56,764 bases of DNA from Lentisphaeria bacterium (GTDB lineage: Bacteria; Verrucomicrobiota; Lentisphaeria; Oligosphaerales; Oligosphaeraceae): positions 1 to 56,764 of the forward strand of contig JAKSPB010000021.1 of assembly GCA_024405215.1 (NCBI GenBank). Direction: 5' to 3'. The translations under genes were made by a program, and so were the position numbers. The notes below the pieces were generated by a model. The model made no database searches. It was not told where the DNA came from and saw only the letters and a program-made list of their open reading frames with translations. Every line of letters starts with the position of its first letter. The stretch's first letter is position 1. Positions 1 to 7,518 of this stretch are shown one piece after another.

Positions 1-1
1 G

Positions 2-64
2 GCGAAGTTGATGGAGGAATATTCCCTTACGGCCGACGAGGCCAGCAAATATCTCCTAGGCTAA
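2..64 (+). CDS. 3' end of an unidentified gene (partial)
   Basis: The reading frame gcg-aag-ttg-atg-gag-gaa ends at TAA (62-64) and gives AKLMEEYSLTADEASKYLLG. The gene starts outside the window. Nearly the same tail, with a frameshift, recurs at about 6559-6659, and in both places an R1-type hairpin follows. That recurrence is the main reason to regard it as coding. The family cannot be recognised from 20 residues. Confidence 0.5.
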   Translation, partial: AKLMEEYSLTADEASKYLLG

Positions 65-90
65 AAAGTAGTATCTGCTGGATAAATAAA

Positions 91-141
91 AAAGAGACTG
101 CCGCAAAAAAACTCTATAAGGAAATAGCGGCAGCCCCCTTT
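91..141. terminator. R1-type hairpin, likely bidirectional terminator
   Basis: Arms at 91-104 (aaagagactgccgc) and 127-141 (gcggcagcccccttt) pair with two mismatches. Read on the minus strand the stem is followed by TCTCTTTTTT, so it can end the minus-strand operon whose last gene stops at 199. It could also serve the gene ending at 64. The arm sequence matches the other R1 copies at 6671, 26166 and 26313. Confidence 0.7.
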
Positions 142-198
142 GCGTTTCTGTTGCAAGAACCTCTGTGGCCATGTCAAGGCCGAATGTCTTTTCGTCTG

Positions 199-1503
199 CT
201 ATTCCTTCACCGGAATCGTATTGCAATAGACGGAGTCGCCGAAGAAGACCAGCCGCCGGAAGCCGTAGTTGACCTTGTCAAAGGCGGCGCTGGTGGTTTC
301 CGCATTGGAGAGGAGCACGCCGTTCCAGAGGACCGAGAAGGCGGTATGGCTATGCCCGGCGAGATAGGCGACGACGGGATAGCGTCCGAAGAGCGTCTTC
401 AGCCATTGGCGCTTTTCAAGGGGGAGGTTGTAGTATGCCTCGTCTTCATCCTCATCTTCTTGAAATATGGGGGCGTGTCCTGCGAGAATCACCTTCTTGC
501 CTGCGGCTGCCGCGGCTTCCAGCTCCCGCAGGATCATGGCGTCCATCTTCTCGTTTTCCTGTGGGATGGGCGTCTGCCACAGATTGGTGTCAATGACGAC
601 GAGCCGATAGCCTTCGAAGGGGAGGTCTGCGGCGTAGTAGGTGGGGCCGAAGAACTCCTGGAAGAGCTCCCGGGAATTCTGTCCCACGTCGTGGTTTCCC
701 GCCACGATGAAGACGGGAAGCGTCAGGCGGGCGAGCTCCTTCTGGAATACCGTGAGACTTTCCCGCGTCGTACGGTGCATCATGTCTCCGCAGATGACTA
801 CCGCCTGGCAGTCGCTGTCGTTGAGCAGGTCGATTTCCTTACGGAAGCGTGCCAGTTCGCTGTCGTAGTCATGCATGCCGATCTGCGGGTCCGCCAACTG
901 GGCCAGGACCTTCCGGATCCGGTTGACGTACGCCTTGCGCGGCTTTCTGCCAGGCATGACTTCAAGTTTGGGAACGGCGTAGAAGGGCTTGTCCGCATCT
1001 GCGGCAGGATCCAGCTTGCGGAAGAGCTGGAAGGCGGCGAGCCATTTGTCCCCATTGCCTCGCTCGAAGAAGAGCGCGATGTGGTTCACGCCCTTCTTCA
1101 AATGGACAGGGAAGAGGAAGTTTTCGGCGCTTGGCGGATAGGCCGCATTGCCAGGCTCGTTTTCCACGGTGGATTTCGCCACTTCGCCGTTGACGCAGCA
1201 TTGGAACCACCAGTCCACGCCCATGCCTGCCAGATAGTCGCATTCCTCTTCGGATGTCACGGTACATTGCGCGACGGCGTGGGCGTAGATGTGCAGTTTG
1301 CGTCCGGCGATCTTGTCCAATTCCACCAGTCCGTCTTGGAATGCCAGTGGCTTGGTTTCTTCCAGAAGCGTTCCTGTGGAGGCGGCCAGGGCGTTTTCGG
1401 GCATCAAGGTGTCGTCGAAGCGAATTTGCCACGTTAGGTTGTCGAATTGGGCGAAGCACATAGTTGACAGGCAAAAAAGAATGGCGAAAATGAACCGTTT
1501 CAT
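199..1503 (-). CDS. Secreted calcineurin-like metallophosphoesterase with N-terminal beta-rich domain
   Basis: The 434-residue protein starts with a clear signal peptide (MKRFIFAILFCLSTMCFAQ), which decides the ATG at 1503 over longer readings. The second half carries the metallophosphoesterase motif series: ADPQIG, ICGDMMH, AGNHDVG, LAGHAPIF and LAGHSHTAF. The canonical first D-x-H is D-P-Q here. The first ~190 residues look like a beta-sandwich, possibly for substrate binding. It is the last gene of a minus-strand cluster, 43 bp after the GntR/LacI-type regulator, and would act in the periplasm or outside the cell. The substrate is unknown; phosphodiester or phosphomonoester hydrolysis is the family activity. 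Confidence 0.85.
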   Translation of the reverse strand: MKRFIFAILFCLSTMCFAQFDNLTWQIRFDDTLMPENALAASTGTLLEETKPLAFQDGLVELDKIAGRKLHIYAHAVAQCTVTSEEECDYLAGMGVDWWFQCCVNGEVAKSTVENEPGNAAYPPSAENFLFPVHLKKGVNHIALFFERGNGDKWLAAFQLFRKLDPAADADKPFYAVPKLEVMPGRKPRKAYVNRIRKVLAQLADPQIGMHDYDSELARFRKEIDLLNDSDCQAVVICGDMMHRTTRESLTVFQKELARLTLPVFIVAGNHDVGQNSRELFQEFFGPTYYAADLPFEGYRLVVIDTNLWQTPIPQENEKMDAMILRELEAAAAAGKKVILAGHAPIFQEDEDEDEAYYNLPLEKRQWLKTLFGRYPVVAYLAGHSHTAFSVLWNGVLLSNAETTSAAFDKVNYGFRRLVFFGDSVYCNTIPVKE

Positions 1504-1546
1504 GGATTTTTCAAAGGAAAAACAAGCGTTCCTAAAGGACATGGAG

Positions 1547-2593
1547 TCATTCCGAAACTCGCGGAATGTGCTCCATGTTGACCATCTTGTAGTCCACGTA
1601 CTGGATGTGCGGGATTTCTTCGCAGCGTTTTTCATGGAAGTCGATGAGTGACGTGCAGGCCTGAACCCCGAACTGAAATTGGTTCTGTTCAACGGTGGGA
1701 ATGCCATGCCGCGTTGTGACGTCCAGCAGATTTCCAAAACCGGTAAGTGCGATCGGCCCTGGATAGGGAATGCCAAGTGACTTCATGCCCTGGAGCATGG
1801 TGCGCACAAGGTCGTCACTGGGCGTGACGATTGCGGTTGTCTTCGGATAGCGTTTCATAATTTTCTTCAGATTTTCTACTGCATCCTCGTCGGTGTAGTC
1901 AACAGCGGTGAAAATGCGTTTTTCCACATCGGCGATGCCTGCCTGTCGCATGCCTTCCTGGAAGCCGCGGATACGGTAGATGGTGTGCTGGACTTGGTAG
2001 CGGGGAGAGGAATAGAGCACGATTTCACGGTGTCCCTTGGCGATCAGCGCCTCCATCATCTTCCGCGCTGCTTCCTCGTTGGGCGTGGCGATGTAGTGCT
2101 TGTCCACATGGTATTCCGGATCAGGCATGTCCAGATAGACCATGGGAATATTCGGGCAGAACTCGTCAGGCATGTTTTCATAGCCGATGGTGACGATGCC
2201 GATGGTGTTGGGATCGGAGTTGAGCTGCGTGAGATACGCCTTCAGATCCTGCTCCTGCGGAATGGCGATTTCCAGAGAATAGCCACTGTACTGCGCCGCC
2301 TTCAAAGTCCCCTGGAGCGTTCTTACTTCATTGGGATGGATGATACTTCCAAGAAAGATGATGCGACCTTTGGAATGCGGTTGCTTGTTGGCGACGCGGG
2401 TGCCTGCCCCGCGCACGCCGCGAATAAGAAGTCCTGCTGTGACCAGCGAAAGGACCGCCTTGTTGGCGGTGGAGCGGTTGACGTCAAAGCGGCGCACCAA
2501 ATCGTATTCCGAGGGGAACAGGCTTCCTGCGGGATACTTCCCTTCGCTGAGTTCACGGGTCAGAATGGCAACAATGTCGGTGGTTTTGCTCAT
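1547..2593 (-). CDS. GntR-family transcriptional regulator with LacI-type ligand-binding domain
   Basis: A winged helix-turn-helix occupies residues ~1-70 (PAGSLFPSEYDLVRRFDVNR, then the wing GVRGAGTRV). Residues ~75-345 form a periplasmic-binding-protein-like sensor, with segments such as KGHREIVLYSS and TAIVTPSDDLV. This is the architecture of AraR-like GntR/LacI chimeric sugar regulators. A TTG five codons upstream (2608) is possible; ATG at 2593 is preferred. It sits between a large secreted protein and a secreted metallophosphoesterase and probably controls this cluster in response to a sugar or breakdown product. The ligand is not known. Confidence 0.88.
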   Translation of the reverse strand: MSKTTDIVAILTRELSEGKYPAGSLFPSEYDLVRRFDVNRSTANKAVLSLVTAGLLIRGVRGAGTRVANKQPHSKGRIIFLGSIIHPNEVRTLQGTLKAAQYSGYSLEIAIPQEQDLKAYLTQLNSDPNTIGIVTIGYENMPDEFCPNIPMVYLDMPDPEYHVDKHYIATPNEEAARKMMEALIAKGHREIVLYSSPRYQVQHTIYRIRGFQEGMRQAGIADVEKRIFTAVDYTDEDAVENLKKIMKRYPKTTAIVTPSDDLVRTMLQGMKSLGIPYPGPIALTGFGNLLDVTTRHGIPTVEQNQFQFGVQACTSLIDFHEKRCEEIPHIQYVDYKMVNMEHIPRVSE

Positions 2594-2626
2594 GGCAACA
2601 GACGGCAAGTGCTTTGGGCGGGCAAT

Positions 2627-5170
2627 CTATTCTTCCAGCAGGAAGGGCAGAACGGAGAAGAAGTTCACGCCAAGCTGCTCGCCAGCTTTCTCAAGCTGGT
2701 TGTCCAGCGTGATTTCCACGGTCTCCTTCGTGGCGATGAAGACGATGTGGTGGAGGTTGATCATGGCGGTGCCGTCGGAATGCTCGCGGCAGTTCAGCGC
2801 CTTGCAGTCGTGGATGTGCTGCCAGGAGAGGTCTTTGCGGATTTCCGCACCGTCGCCGAGCGTGGCACGGATGCCGAAATCCGCGGGGCGTGTGCGCTGC
2901 TGGCGGATGTCGTCCACATTGAAGGTGCAGAACTGCAGGACGTATGCCTTTCCGGGGACCAGCTTCCTGGCGGTCTGCGTCAGCGTGCTGACTTCTGCGC
3001 CTTTCTTCGTGAAGACGGCGAAGGTATCGCCCACGCCGTTGTTGCCGCCCCAGCGGATTTCGGAGCGGCCGGCGAAGCCAGCCGCCTTGCCGGTGGAGAT
3101 GTTTCCGCTTTTGCGCCAGCCTTCGAAGCCGTTCTGGAAGTCGCCGTTGACCACGATTCCGGGACGATAGGTGAAGCCGTATTCGTCGGAGAGCATGGTG
3201 GTCTTTCCTTCCACGACATAGTGCCGAAGAAGCATATAGGACCAGCGGTGGAACTCATGGTCGGCGTAGTATCCGCCCCAATAGCCCACGGTGCCCAGGC
3301 CCTTGAAGAAGGGGTCGTTTGCCACGCGGTTGAGCTGCATGTCCAGGAAGTATTTCATATCCACTTCAGGATGGTGGTGAAGGGAGATGATGGGTAGCTG
3401 GTTGAAGTTGCCCAGGATGACGCCGAAGGAGGGCAGCACGTTGGGGAAGGCGTCGCAGATTTTCGCCGTGTTGTCCACGATTTTGCTGTCGATGAGGCGG
3501 TTGGCATCCGCTTCGGTTTCCCCCGTGTGGCAGTATGCCTCCAGCAGGAGGCGTCCGCGTCCGCTGCTGGCATTCAGGGTTTCGGAAATGTAGTCCTGGT
3601 CGATTCCGGGGGTGGCGGGCTTGCCCACGATCCAGGAGTAGATCATGCGGTTGTTGGGATTGGCGTAGTCGTGGAAGCCTCGCGTGTATCGCAGGAGCAT
3701 GGCGGGCTGGAAGAAGAACTGCTCGTCGCAGGTGACGCCGTCGTATCGCGGATCAATCATGCCGGTGCTTTCGTCAAGGCGGCGTGTCAGGTCATGGTCA
3801 TCCATCAGCTTGGTGCTCATCTGGTTGGCGATCCAGTGATAGCCTTGTTCGTGGAACCATGCGATCTTGTCCTCCGGGAGGTTGCCGCCGTTCTGGGAGG
3901 TGACGGCGGGGAAGCTGTATTTCGCATGGAAATTCCAGTCGTAGGAGGGATTTTCCTTGACATAGCTGTCGGTGCAGGGGCAATAGGTCAGGGTCTCCGC
4001 GATGGCGCGGACGATCAGCCGGCCTCCCGCAGTCGCGTTGCGGACTGTCAACGTGTGGCTGCCGACGGCGACTTCGCGGAAGGACTCCAGGCGGGGCGTG
4101 TCGTTTTGGATAACGACGAGGGTATCGTCCAGCATCACTTCGAGATTTTCGGCTGCGGCGTTCTGGGCGGCGATGAAGAGCCATCCCGTGCGCGTGGCGC
4201 CGAAGGCGAATCGCTGTTCTTCTGTCGTGGCGGCGAGAGGCACGTTGAGGATTTCCGTGCAGAGGTTGTTGAGGCGTTTCTGGTCATCAGCCTTGACGGT
4301 GGGAATGGAGACCAGGGCGAAGGGATGGCTCTTGCGGTAGAGTTCGCTGCCGTCTTCACGGTTCCGCAGAATGACGGTCAGGCTGCCGTTGCGGGCGCCT
4401 TCGGGGAGACGCAGCGTGTTGACGCCGTCCACCAGGGGTTGTGCGACGGCGGCGGCGGTGTCGGAAGTGGCAACCACGAGGTCCGTCTTGTCCAGCTCCG
4501 CCAGTTTTCCATAGAAATGGAAGGAGACCGTTGGATTGTCTTCGGGAATCTGCTGCAGGAGAGGTTCCCACGGCACCATGAGGGGCTGGCTTTGGATGTC
4601 GGTGCCCTGCGGCGCGGAAGAGCCCTTCCGGGCGGCTTCGCTCAAGGCGGTGAGGCGGATGTCCGCCACGCAGATTTCCCCGGAGAAATTGTTGGCGAAG
4701 ATGGCGGCGAAATAGGTCTTGTCGGCAGAGTCCATCATGGTGAACTCCCGTTCCAGATAGGTCCAGTCGTATGTGCCGTTTTCGGGGCGCAGTCCCGTGA
4801 AGTTTTCCCATCCTGCGTTGCAGATGCTGATGCCGCAGAGAGTGCAGTTGTAGTTTCTTGCCTTCACCCAGGCAGATAACTTGTAGGGTTCTCCCGCCAT
4901 CAGACGGAGATCCAGCTGTCGGAAGGTGTTTTCAATGCCGTCGGCGGGGCCGTCGTTGTACATTCGGATATAGGGTTTGTTGTCCGGTCCGCCATTGGGA
5001 AAATATTCCGCCTTCGCTGTCTGGCTGGTGATGCCCCAGAAGAGCGGCGGCGCGTCGGTGCGGTCCGTTTGCAGTTCACCGTTGGAGAGAATATTGTCGT
5101 TGGGACCCACGGCGGCGGAAAGGAGGGCACAAAAGAGAAAGAATAAGAAGAAGGCAAGGTATTTCTTCAT
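2627..5170 (-). CDS. Large secreted protein with carbohydrate-binding-like modules, unknown activity
   Basis: 847 residues with an N-terminal signal peptide (MKKYLAFFLFFLFCALLSAAVG). Residues ~25-175 (ILSNGELQTDRTDAPPLFWG onward) resemble a CBM4/9- or galactose-binding-like jelly roll. A second such module appears near the C-terminus (~680-840, beginning IVVNGDFQNGFEGW). The middle is rich in aromatic and His residues (ISLHHHPEVDMKYFLDMQLN, GYWGGYYADHEFHRWSYMLL) and may be a catalytic barrel, but I cannot assign a glycoside hydrolase family. The regulator follows after 33 bp, and the upstream pseudopilin is separated by two hairpins. A role in polysaccharide binding or cleavage is inferred. 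Confidence 0.7.
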   Translation of the reverse strand: MKKYLAFFLFFLFCALLSAAVGPNDNILSNGELQTDRTDAPPLFWGITSQTAKAEYFPNGGPDNKPYIRMYNDGPADGIENTFRQLDLRLMAGEPYKLSAWVKARNYNCTLCGISICNAGWENFTGLRPENGTYDWTYLEREFTMMDSADKTYFAAIFANNFSGEICVADIRLTALSEAARKGSSAPQGTDIQSQPLMVPWEPLLQQIPEDNPTVSFHFYGKLAELDKTDLVVATSDTAAAVAQPLVDGVNTLRLPEGARNGSLTVILRNREDGSELYRKSHPFALVSIPTVKADDQKRLNNLCTEILNVPLAATTEEQRFAFGATRTGWLFIAAQNAAAENLEVMLDDTLVVIQNDTPRLESFREVAVGSHTLTVRNATAGGRLIVRAIAETLTYCPCTDSYVKENPSYDWNFHAKYSFPAVTSQNGGNLPEDKIAWFHEQGYHWIANQMSTKLMDDHDLTRRLDESTGMIDPRYDGVTCDEQFFFQPAMLLRYTRGFHDYANPNNRMIYSWIVGKPATPGIDQDYISETLNASSGRGRLLLEAYCHTGETEADANRLIDSKIVDNTAKICDAFPNVLPSFGVILGNFNQLPIISLHHHPEVDMKYFLDMQLNRVANDPFFKGLGTVGYWGGYYADHEFHRWSYMLLRHYVVEGKTTMLSDEYGFTYRPGIVVNGDFQNGFEGWRKSGNISTGKAAGFAGRSEIRWGGNNGVGDTFAVFTKKGAEVSTLTQTARKLVPGKAYVLQFCTFNVDDIRQQRTRPADFGIRATLGDGAEIRKDLSWQHIHDCKALNCREHSDGTAMINLHHIVFIATKETVEITLDNQLEKAGEQLGVNFFSVLPFLLEE

Positions 5171-5198
5171 GGCAGGGAAAATCGTTTGGAAACGAAAA

Positions 5199-5218
5199 GG
5201 CGACGACGTTACGTCGCC
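5199..5218 (-). terminator. Hairpin with downstream T tract between pseudopilin and 847-residue gene
   Basis: GGCGACG (5199-5205) pairs perfectly with CGTCGCC (5212-5218), loop of 6. On the minus strand the stem is followed by TTTTCGTTT. It lies only 28 bp before the start codon of the next gene, so it may end the pseudopilin transcript or act as an attenuator for the rest of the cluster. Confidence 0.6.
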
Positions 5219-5250
5219 GCCTTGTGCTGACCTATTGATAATATAGTTGG

Positions 5251-5290
5251 GCCTTTGGGAAAAGTGGCCGAAGCGACTTTTGCAAAAGGC
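5251..5290. repeat. R3-type inverted repeat
   Basis: GCCTTTGGGAAAAGT (5251-5265) and ACTTTTGCAAAAGGC (5276-5290) match as inverted repeats at 13 of 15 positions. The element begins 15 bp after the pseudopilin stop codon on the minus strand. Its GCGACTTTTGCAAAAGGC segment resembles sequence at 21613-21630 and 54270-54285. Confidence 0.55.
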
Positions 5291-5305
5291 TCCGTTCAGA
5301 TGGAA

Positions 5306-6175
5306 TTAGTGGTTGGCATCGCCACCGATCATGTTCACGCCGGGATACCAGTAGAACTTGTCATGCAGGGAACCTGCGGTGTCGCCAGCGCGGTTGACGG
5401 CGTTCATGCCGACGGCTTCCACGTGGCCGTCGCCAAATGAGAAGTTCATGGAGTTGCTGTGGCGGAGATACTTCAGGCGGTTTTCGGTGCCAGTCTGGTC
5501 CTGACGGTTCAGGGAGAAGGCATATTGAACGCCCGACGTGTAGTTGTCGCTTCCCAGGAAGTTGCTGCGCGCGCCGTCAAACAGGTTGACGTAGATGCTG
5601 GGGCACTTGATGGAGCTGATGCGATGCCATGTGGCGGCTTTGTGGACATCTCCGGAGTGTTCGCAGCCGGACATGTTCCATGCTCCGTTGAGCATTTTCT
5701 TCCAGTAGCCCATGCCGAGATTGGCCTGGTAGGTGATGTTGCCGATGACGGTCAGATCCGTGCCGGCCGAGGGGCAGGACAGGATCTTGTGCCAGGAACC
5801 CTTGTTCTCGCCGGAACCGGCGCTGGTGTAGTTCATGTTGGCGGCGGGGTCCTTCTTGGCCCATTCTCCTCCATCCATGGGGGCGCCGGGAACGATGGGG
5901 TTCACGGTGAACCAGGTATAGACGCCATCCAGCAGCCAGTCGGCATAGAGGCCGGAATCACCATCATACTTTCCTGCGATCAGCGGCGGCAGGAAGTCGT
6001 CGTAGTCGGTGGTGTAGAGGATATTGCCGAGCTGCAGCTGCTTCAAGTTGTTGGTACAGCTGATGGCGCGGGCTTTCTCGCGGGCCTTGGACAAGGCGGG
6101 AAGAAGCATGGAGGCCAGGATCGCGATAATCGCAATCACGACCAGCAGTTCAATCAGAGTGAAGGTTTTCTTCAT
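5306..6175 (-). CDS. Prepilin-type N-terminal cleavage/methylation protein (pseudopilin, Lentisphaerae/Planctomycete type)
   Basis: 289 residues starting [20 protein letters not shown]. The class III prepilin signal is cut before F and methylated, with Glu at +5, and is followed by a hydrophobic helix and [12 protein letters not shown]. The C-terminal [14 protein letters not shown] matches the H-x9-DG type motif of the large DUF1559-like families in Planctomycetes and Lentisphaerae. An AAGGAG ribosome binding site at 6185-6190 supports the start at 6175. It is first in a cluster with a secreted carbohydrate-type protein and a sugar-type regulator. Such proteins are presumably placed in the envelope by a type II secretion or type IV pilus-like machine; the individual role is unknown. 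Confidence 0.92.
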   Translation of the reverse strand: MKKTFTLIELLVVIAIIAILASMLLPALSKAREKARAISCTNNLKQLQLGNILYTTDYDDFLPPLIAGKYDGDSGLYADWLLDGVYTWFTVNPIVPGAPMDGGEWAKKDPAANMNYTSAGSGENKGSWHKILSCPSAGTDLTVIGNITYQANLGMGYWKKMLNGAWNMSGCEHSGDVHKAATWHRISSIKCPSIYVNLFDGARSNFLGSDNYTSGVQYAFSLNRQDQTGTENRLKYLRHSNSMNFSFGDGHVEAVGMNAVNRAGDTAGSLHDKFYWYPGVNMIGGDANH

Positions 6176-6311
6176 GGTGGGAACTCCTTGGTTGGTTGTG
6201 TGGTGAGAAAAAACGCCAGAGACGTTTTGGTGGAAAAACTTCGGAAACGACTCGAGAAAGTGGTTGAGCCACTTTTCGAGAATTCGTGCTAAAAATTTAG
6301 GGCACATTCAT
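6176..6311 (-). promoter_or_regulatory. Structured 5' leader of the pseudopilin cluster
   Basis: About 130 nt separate the promoter from the start codon. A strong hairpin (ctcgagaaagtgg 6251-6263 / ccacttttcgag 6269-6280) is followed on the minus strand by a small stem AACG-CGTT (6212-6226) running into TTTTTT. This order is attenuator-like, but no known riboswitch consensus was recognised. Confidence 0.45.
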
Positions 6312-6339
6312 ATTATATGAAGTTTTTCCTAAAAATCAA
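6312..6339 (-). promoter_or_regulatory. Sigma70-type promoter for the pseudopilin cluster
   Basis: On the minus strand TTGATT (6339-6334) is followed after 16 bp by a perfect TATAAT (6317-6312). It lies ~137 bp upstream of the pseudopilin start in AT-rich DNA. Confidence 0.7.
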
Positions 6340-6558
6340 GGAATATTGTGTGAAATATAAAACAAATGTGGGTGAGCTGCTTTGGACAAAGCAGGTATGA
6401 TTGAGTGAAGAATTTTCCTGGGGCTGCGACGCGATTTTCAGGCGCGACTCCTTGCTGCCAGCCGCGCTGCCGCTTGTTTTGCGCTGGGCCCGCCCCTTCC
6501 GCCCCTGCCGACTTGTCCGATCCATCCGGGCGGAAGGGCTTCGCAAGACGGTTTCCAT

Positions 6559-6659
6559 CTTGAGGAGTCTGCAAGTCGTCATAGAGCAGATTCAGGAGAA
6601 GTTGAGGGAGGAAATATTCCCTCACGGCCCCCGAGGCCGGCAAATATCTCTTGGGATAG
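6559..6659 (+). pseudogene. Frameshifted gene tail, second copy of the 2-64 sequence
   Basis: One frame gives SILRSLQVVIEQIQEKLREE. One extra A near 6612-6614, relative to 17-19, then shifts the frame to YSLTAPEAGKYLLG-stop (TAG 6657-6659). This matches EEYSLTADEASKYLLG at the window start. Nothing coding-like is convincing further upstream, so it appears to be a decayed duplicate of an unidentified gene. Confidence 0.5.
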
Positions 6660-6670
6660 GCATTAAGCAT

Positions 6671-6716
6671 AAAAGGGGCTGTTACAAAACTTCAACGTTT
6701 TGCGACAGTCCCTTTT
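6671..6716. terminator. R1 hairpin terminator
   Basis: Arms 6671-6690 (AAAAGGGGCTGTTACAAAAC) and 6697-6716 pair at 17 of 20 positions, with loop ttcaac, and end in TTTTTT on the plus strand. The A-rich left side supplies T residues on the minus strand. It lies downstream of the tsaC operon and of the gene remnant. Confidence 0.7.
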
Positions 6717-6774
6717 TTGCGTTTTTATCCGTGGCTTCCAGAGTTTCTGGAAAGAACACTTTTTTAGGAAACGA

Positions 6775-6877
6775 CATTCTTGAGTTGCCTATGCGGATTC
6801 CGCTACGGACTTGTCCTGTGCCCGAGGCGCAAACCTCGGAAAAATGCTGGGTCAAAACATACGGGAAACTTGAATCA
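6775..6877. repeat. R2 MITE-like element, copy a
   Basis: The left end ATTCTTGAGTTGCC and right end (reverse complement ATTCAAGTTTCCCG) form imperfect terminal inverted repeats. The interior tacggacttgtcctgtgccc and the hairpin CCGAGG-cgcaaa-CCTCGG (6822-6839) match the copies at 26.2 kb and 54.1 kb. Confidence 0.6.
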
Positions 6878-6918
6878 TTTCCTTTCTTTTCCGCAGCCGT
6901 TGCAGAACTGTCTTGGTT

Positions 6919-7518
6919 CTATCCCAAGGCGTTTACGATTTGTGCCAGGGAGATGACGCCTTCGCGGAGGACCATGGGAGGATCGGAGAGCAGGGAGACG
7001 ACGGTGGAGGCCTTTCCGCCGGTGACGGTGATGACACCGCCGTCCACGGCCAGGTCTGGTTCGCCGTCCAGTCCTGACAATGCGTCCTGGATGTTGATGG
7101 CAGCGGGGGTTCCCGAGCGGTTTGCGCTAGTGGCTGCGCAGACGCATCCGCATTCCTCCAGGAGTCTTTTGACGAAGGGGTGGTCGGGGATGCGCAGTCC
7201 GATGGAGTCGTCCTGTGTGGCGTTCTTTGCGACCAGGGTGAGCGGCCCCGGCCAGAAGCGTCCGGCGAGGTTCCGGATTTCGCGGGAGTCCTGGACACCG
7301 GCCTGGAAGGCCGCCTCCAGGGTTGGTGCCAGCATTTGCAGGCGCTTGGTGGCAGGGCGGTGTTTCAGGAGGTAGATCCGCTCCCGGCCCTCGTCGTTTT
7401 CCCAACGTGTCAGCAATCCATAGACGGTTTCGGTGGGCAGAACGAGAACACCGCCGTCCAGAAGGCATTTCTTTGCTGCTGCAAGAGTTTCCAGAACGTT
7501 TTCCTGTAGGATTTTCAT
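6919..7518 (-). CDS. tsaC: L-threonylcarbamoyladenylate synthase (Sua5/YciO/YrdC family)
   Basis: 199 residues. It makes threonylcarbamoyl-AMP from threonine, bicarbonate and ATP for the t6A37 modification of ANN-decoding tRNAs. The family pattern is intact: LPTETVYGL (27-35), KHR (52-54), RFWPGPLT (87-94), SAN (131-133). It is the short form without the Sua5 C-terminal domain. The ATG overlaps the stop of mfd by 4 bp, so it is the last gene of the larE-coaC-gmhB-mfd-tsaC operon and is translationally coupled to mfd. Confidence 0.93.
   Translation of the reverse strand: MKILQENVLETLAAAKKCLLDGGVLVLPTETVYGLLTRWENDEGRERIYLLKHRPATKRLQMLAPTLEAAFQAGVQDSREIRNLAGRFWPGPLTLVAKNATQDDSIGLRIPDHPFVKRLLEECGCVCAATSANRSGTPAAINIQDALSGLDGEPDLAVDGGVITVTGGKASTVVSLLSDPPMVLREGVISLAQIVNALG

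Larger units (their letters stand above)
6340..6918. other. Gene-free stretch with gene remnant and repeats
   Basis: No intact gene is supported. The stretch holds a frameshifted gene tail (~6559-6659), an R1 hairpin (6671-6716) and an R2 palindromic element (6775-6877). It separates the divergent pseudopilin promoter from the 3' end of the tsaC operon. Confidence 0.6.

Noticed and set aside
151-1437. Long plus-strand frame opposite the metallophosphoesterase
   Set aside because: Shadow of a GC-rich gene; the minus-strand protein has a signal peptide and all family motifs.
6176-6311. Known riboswitch in the pseudopilin leader
   Set aside because: Stems are present, but none of the conserved cores of common riboswitches could be found.
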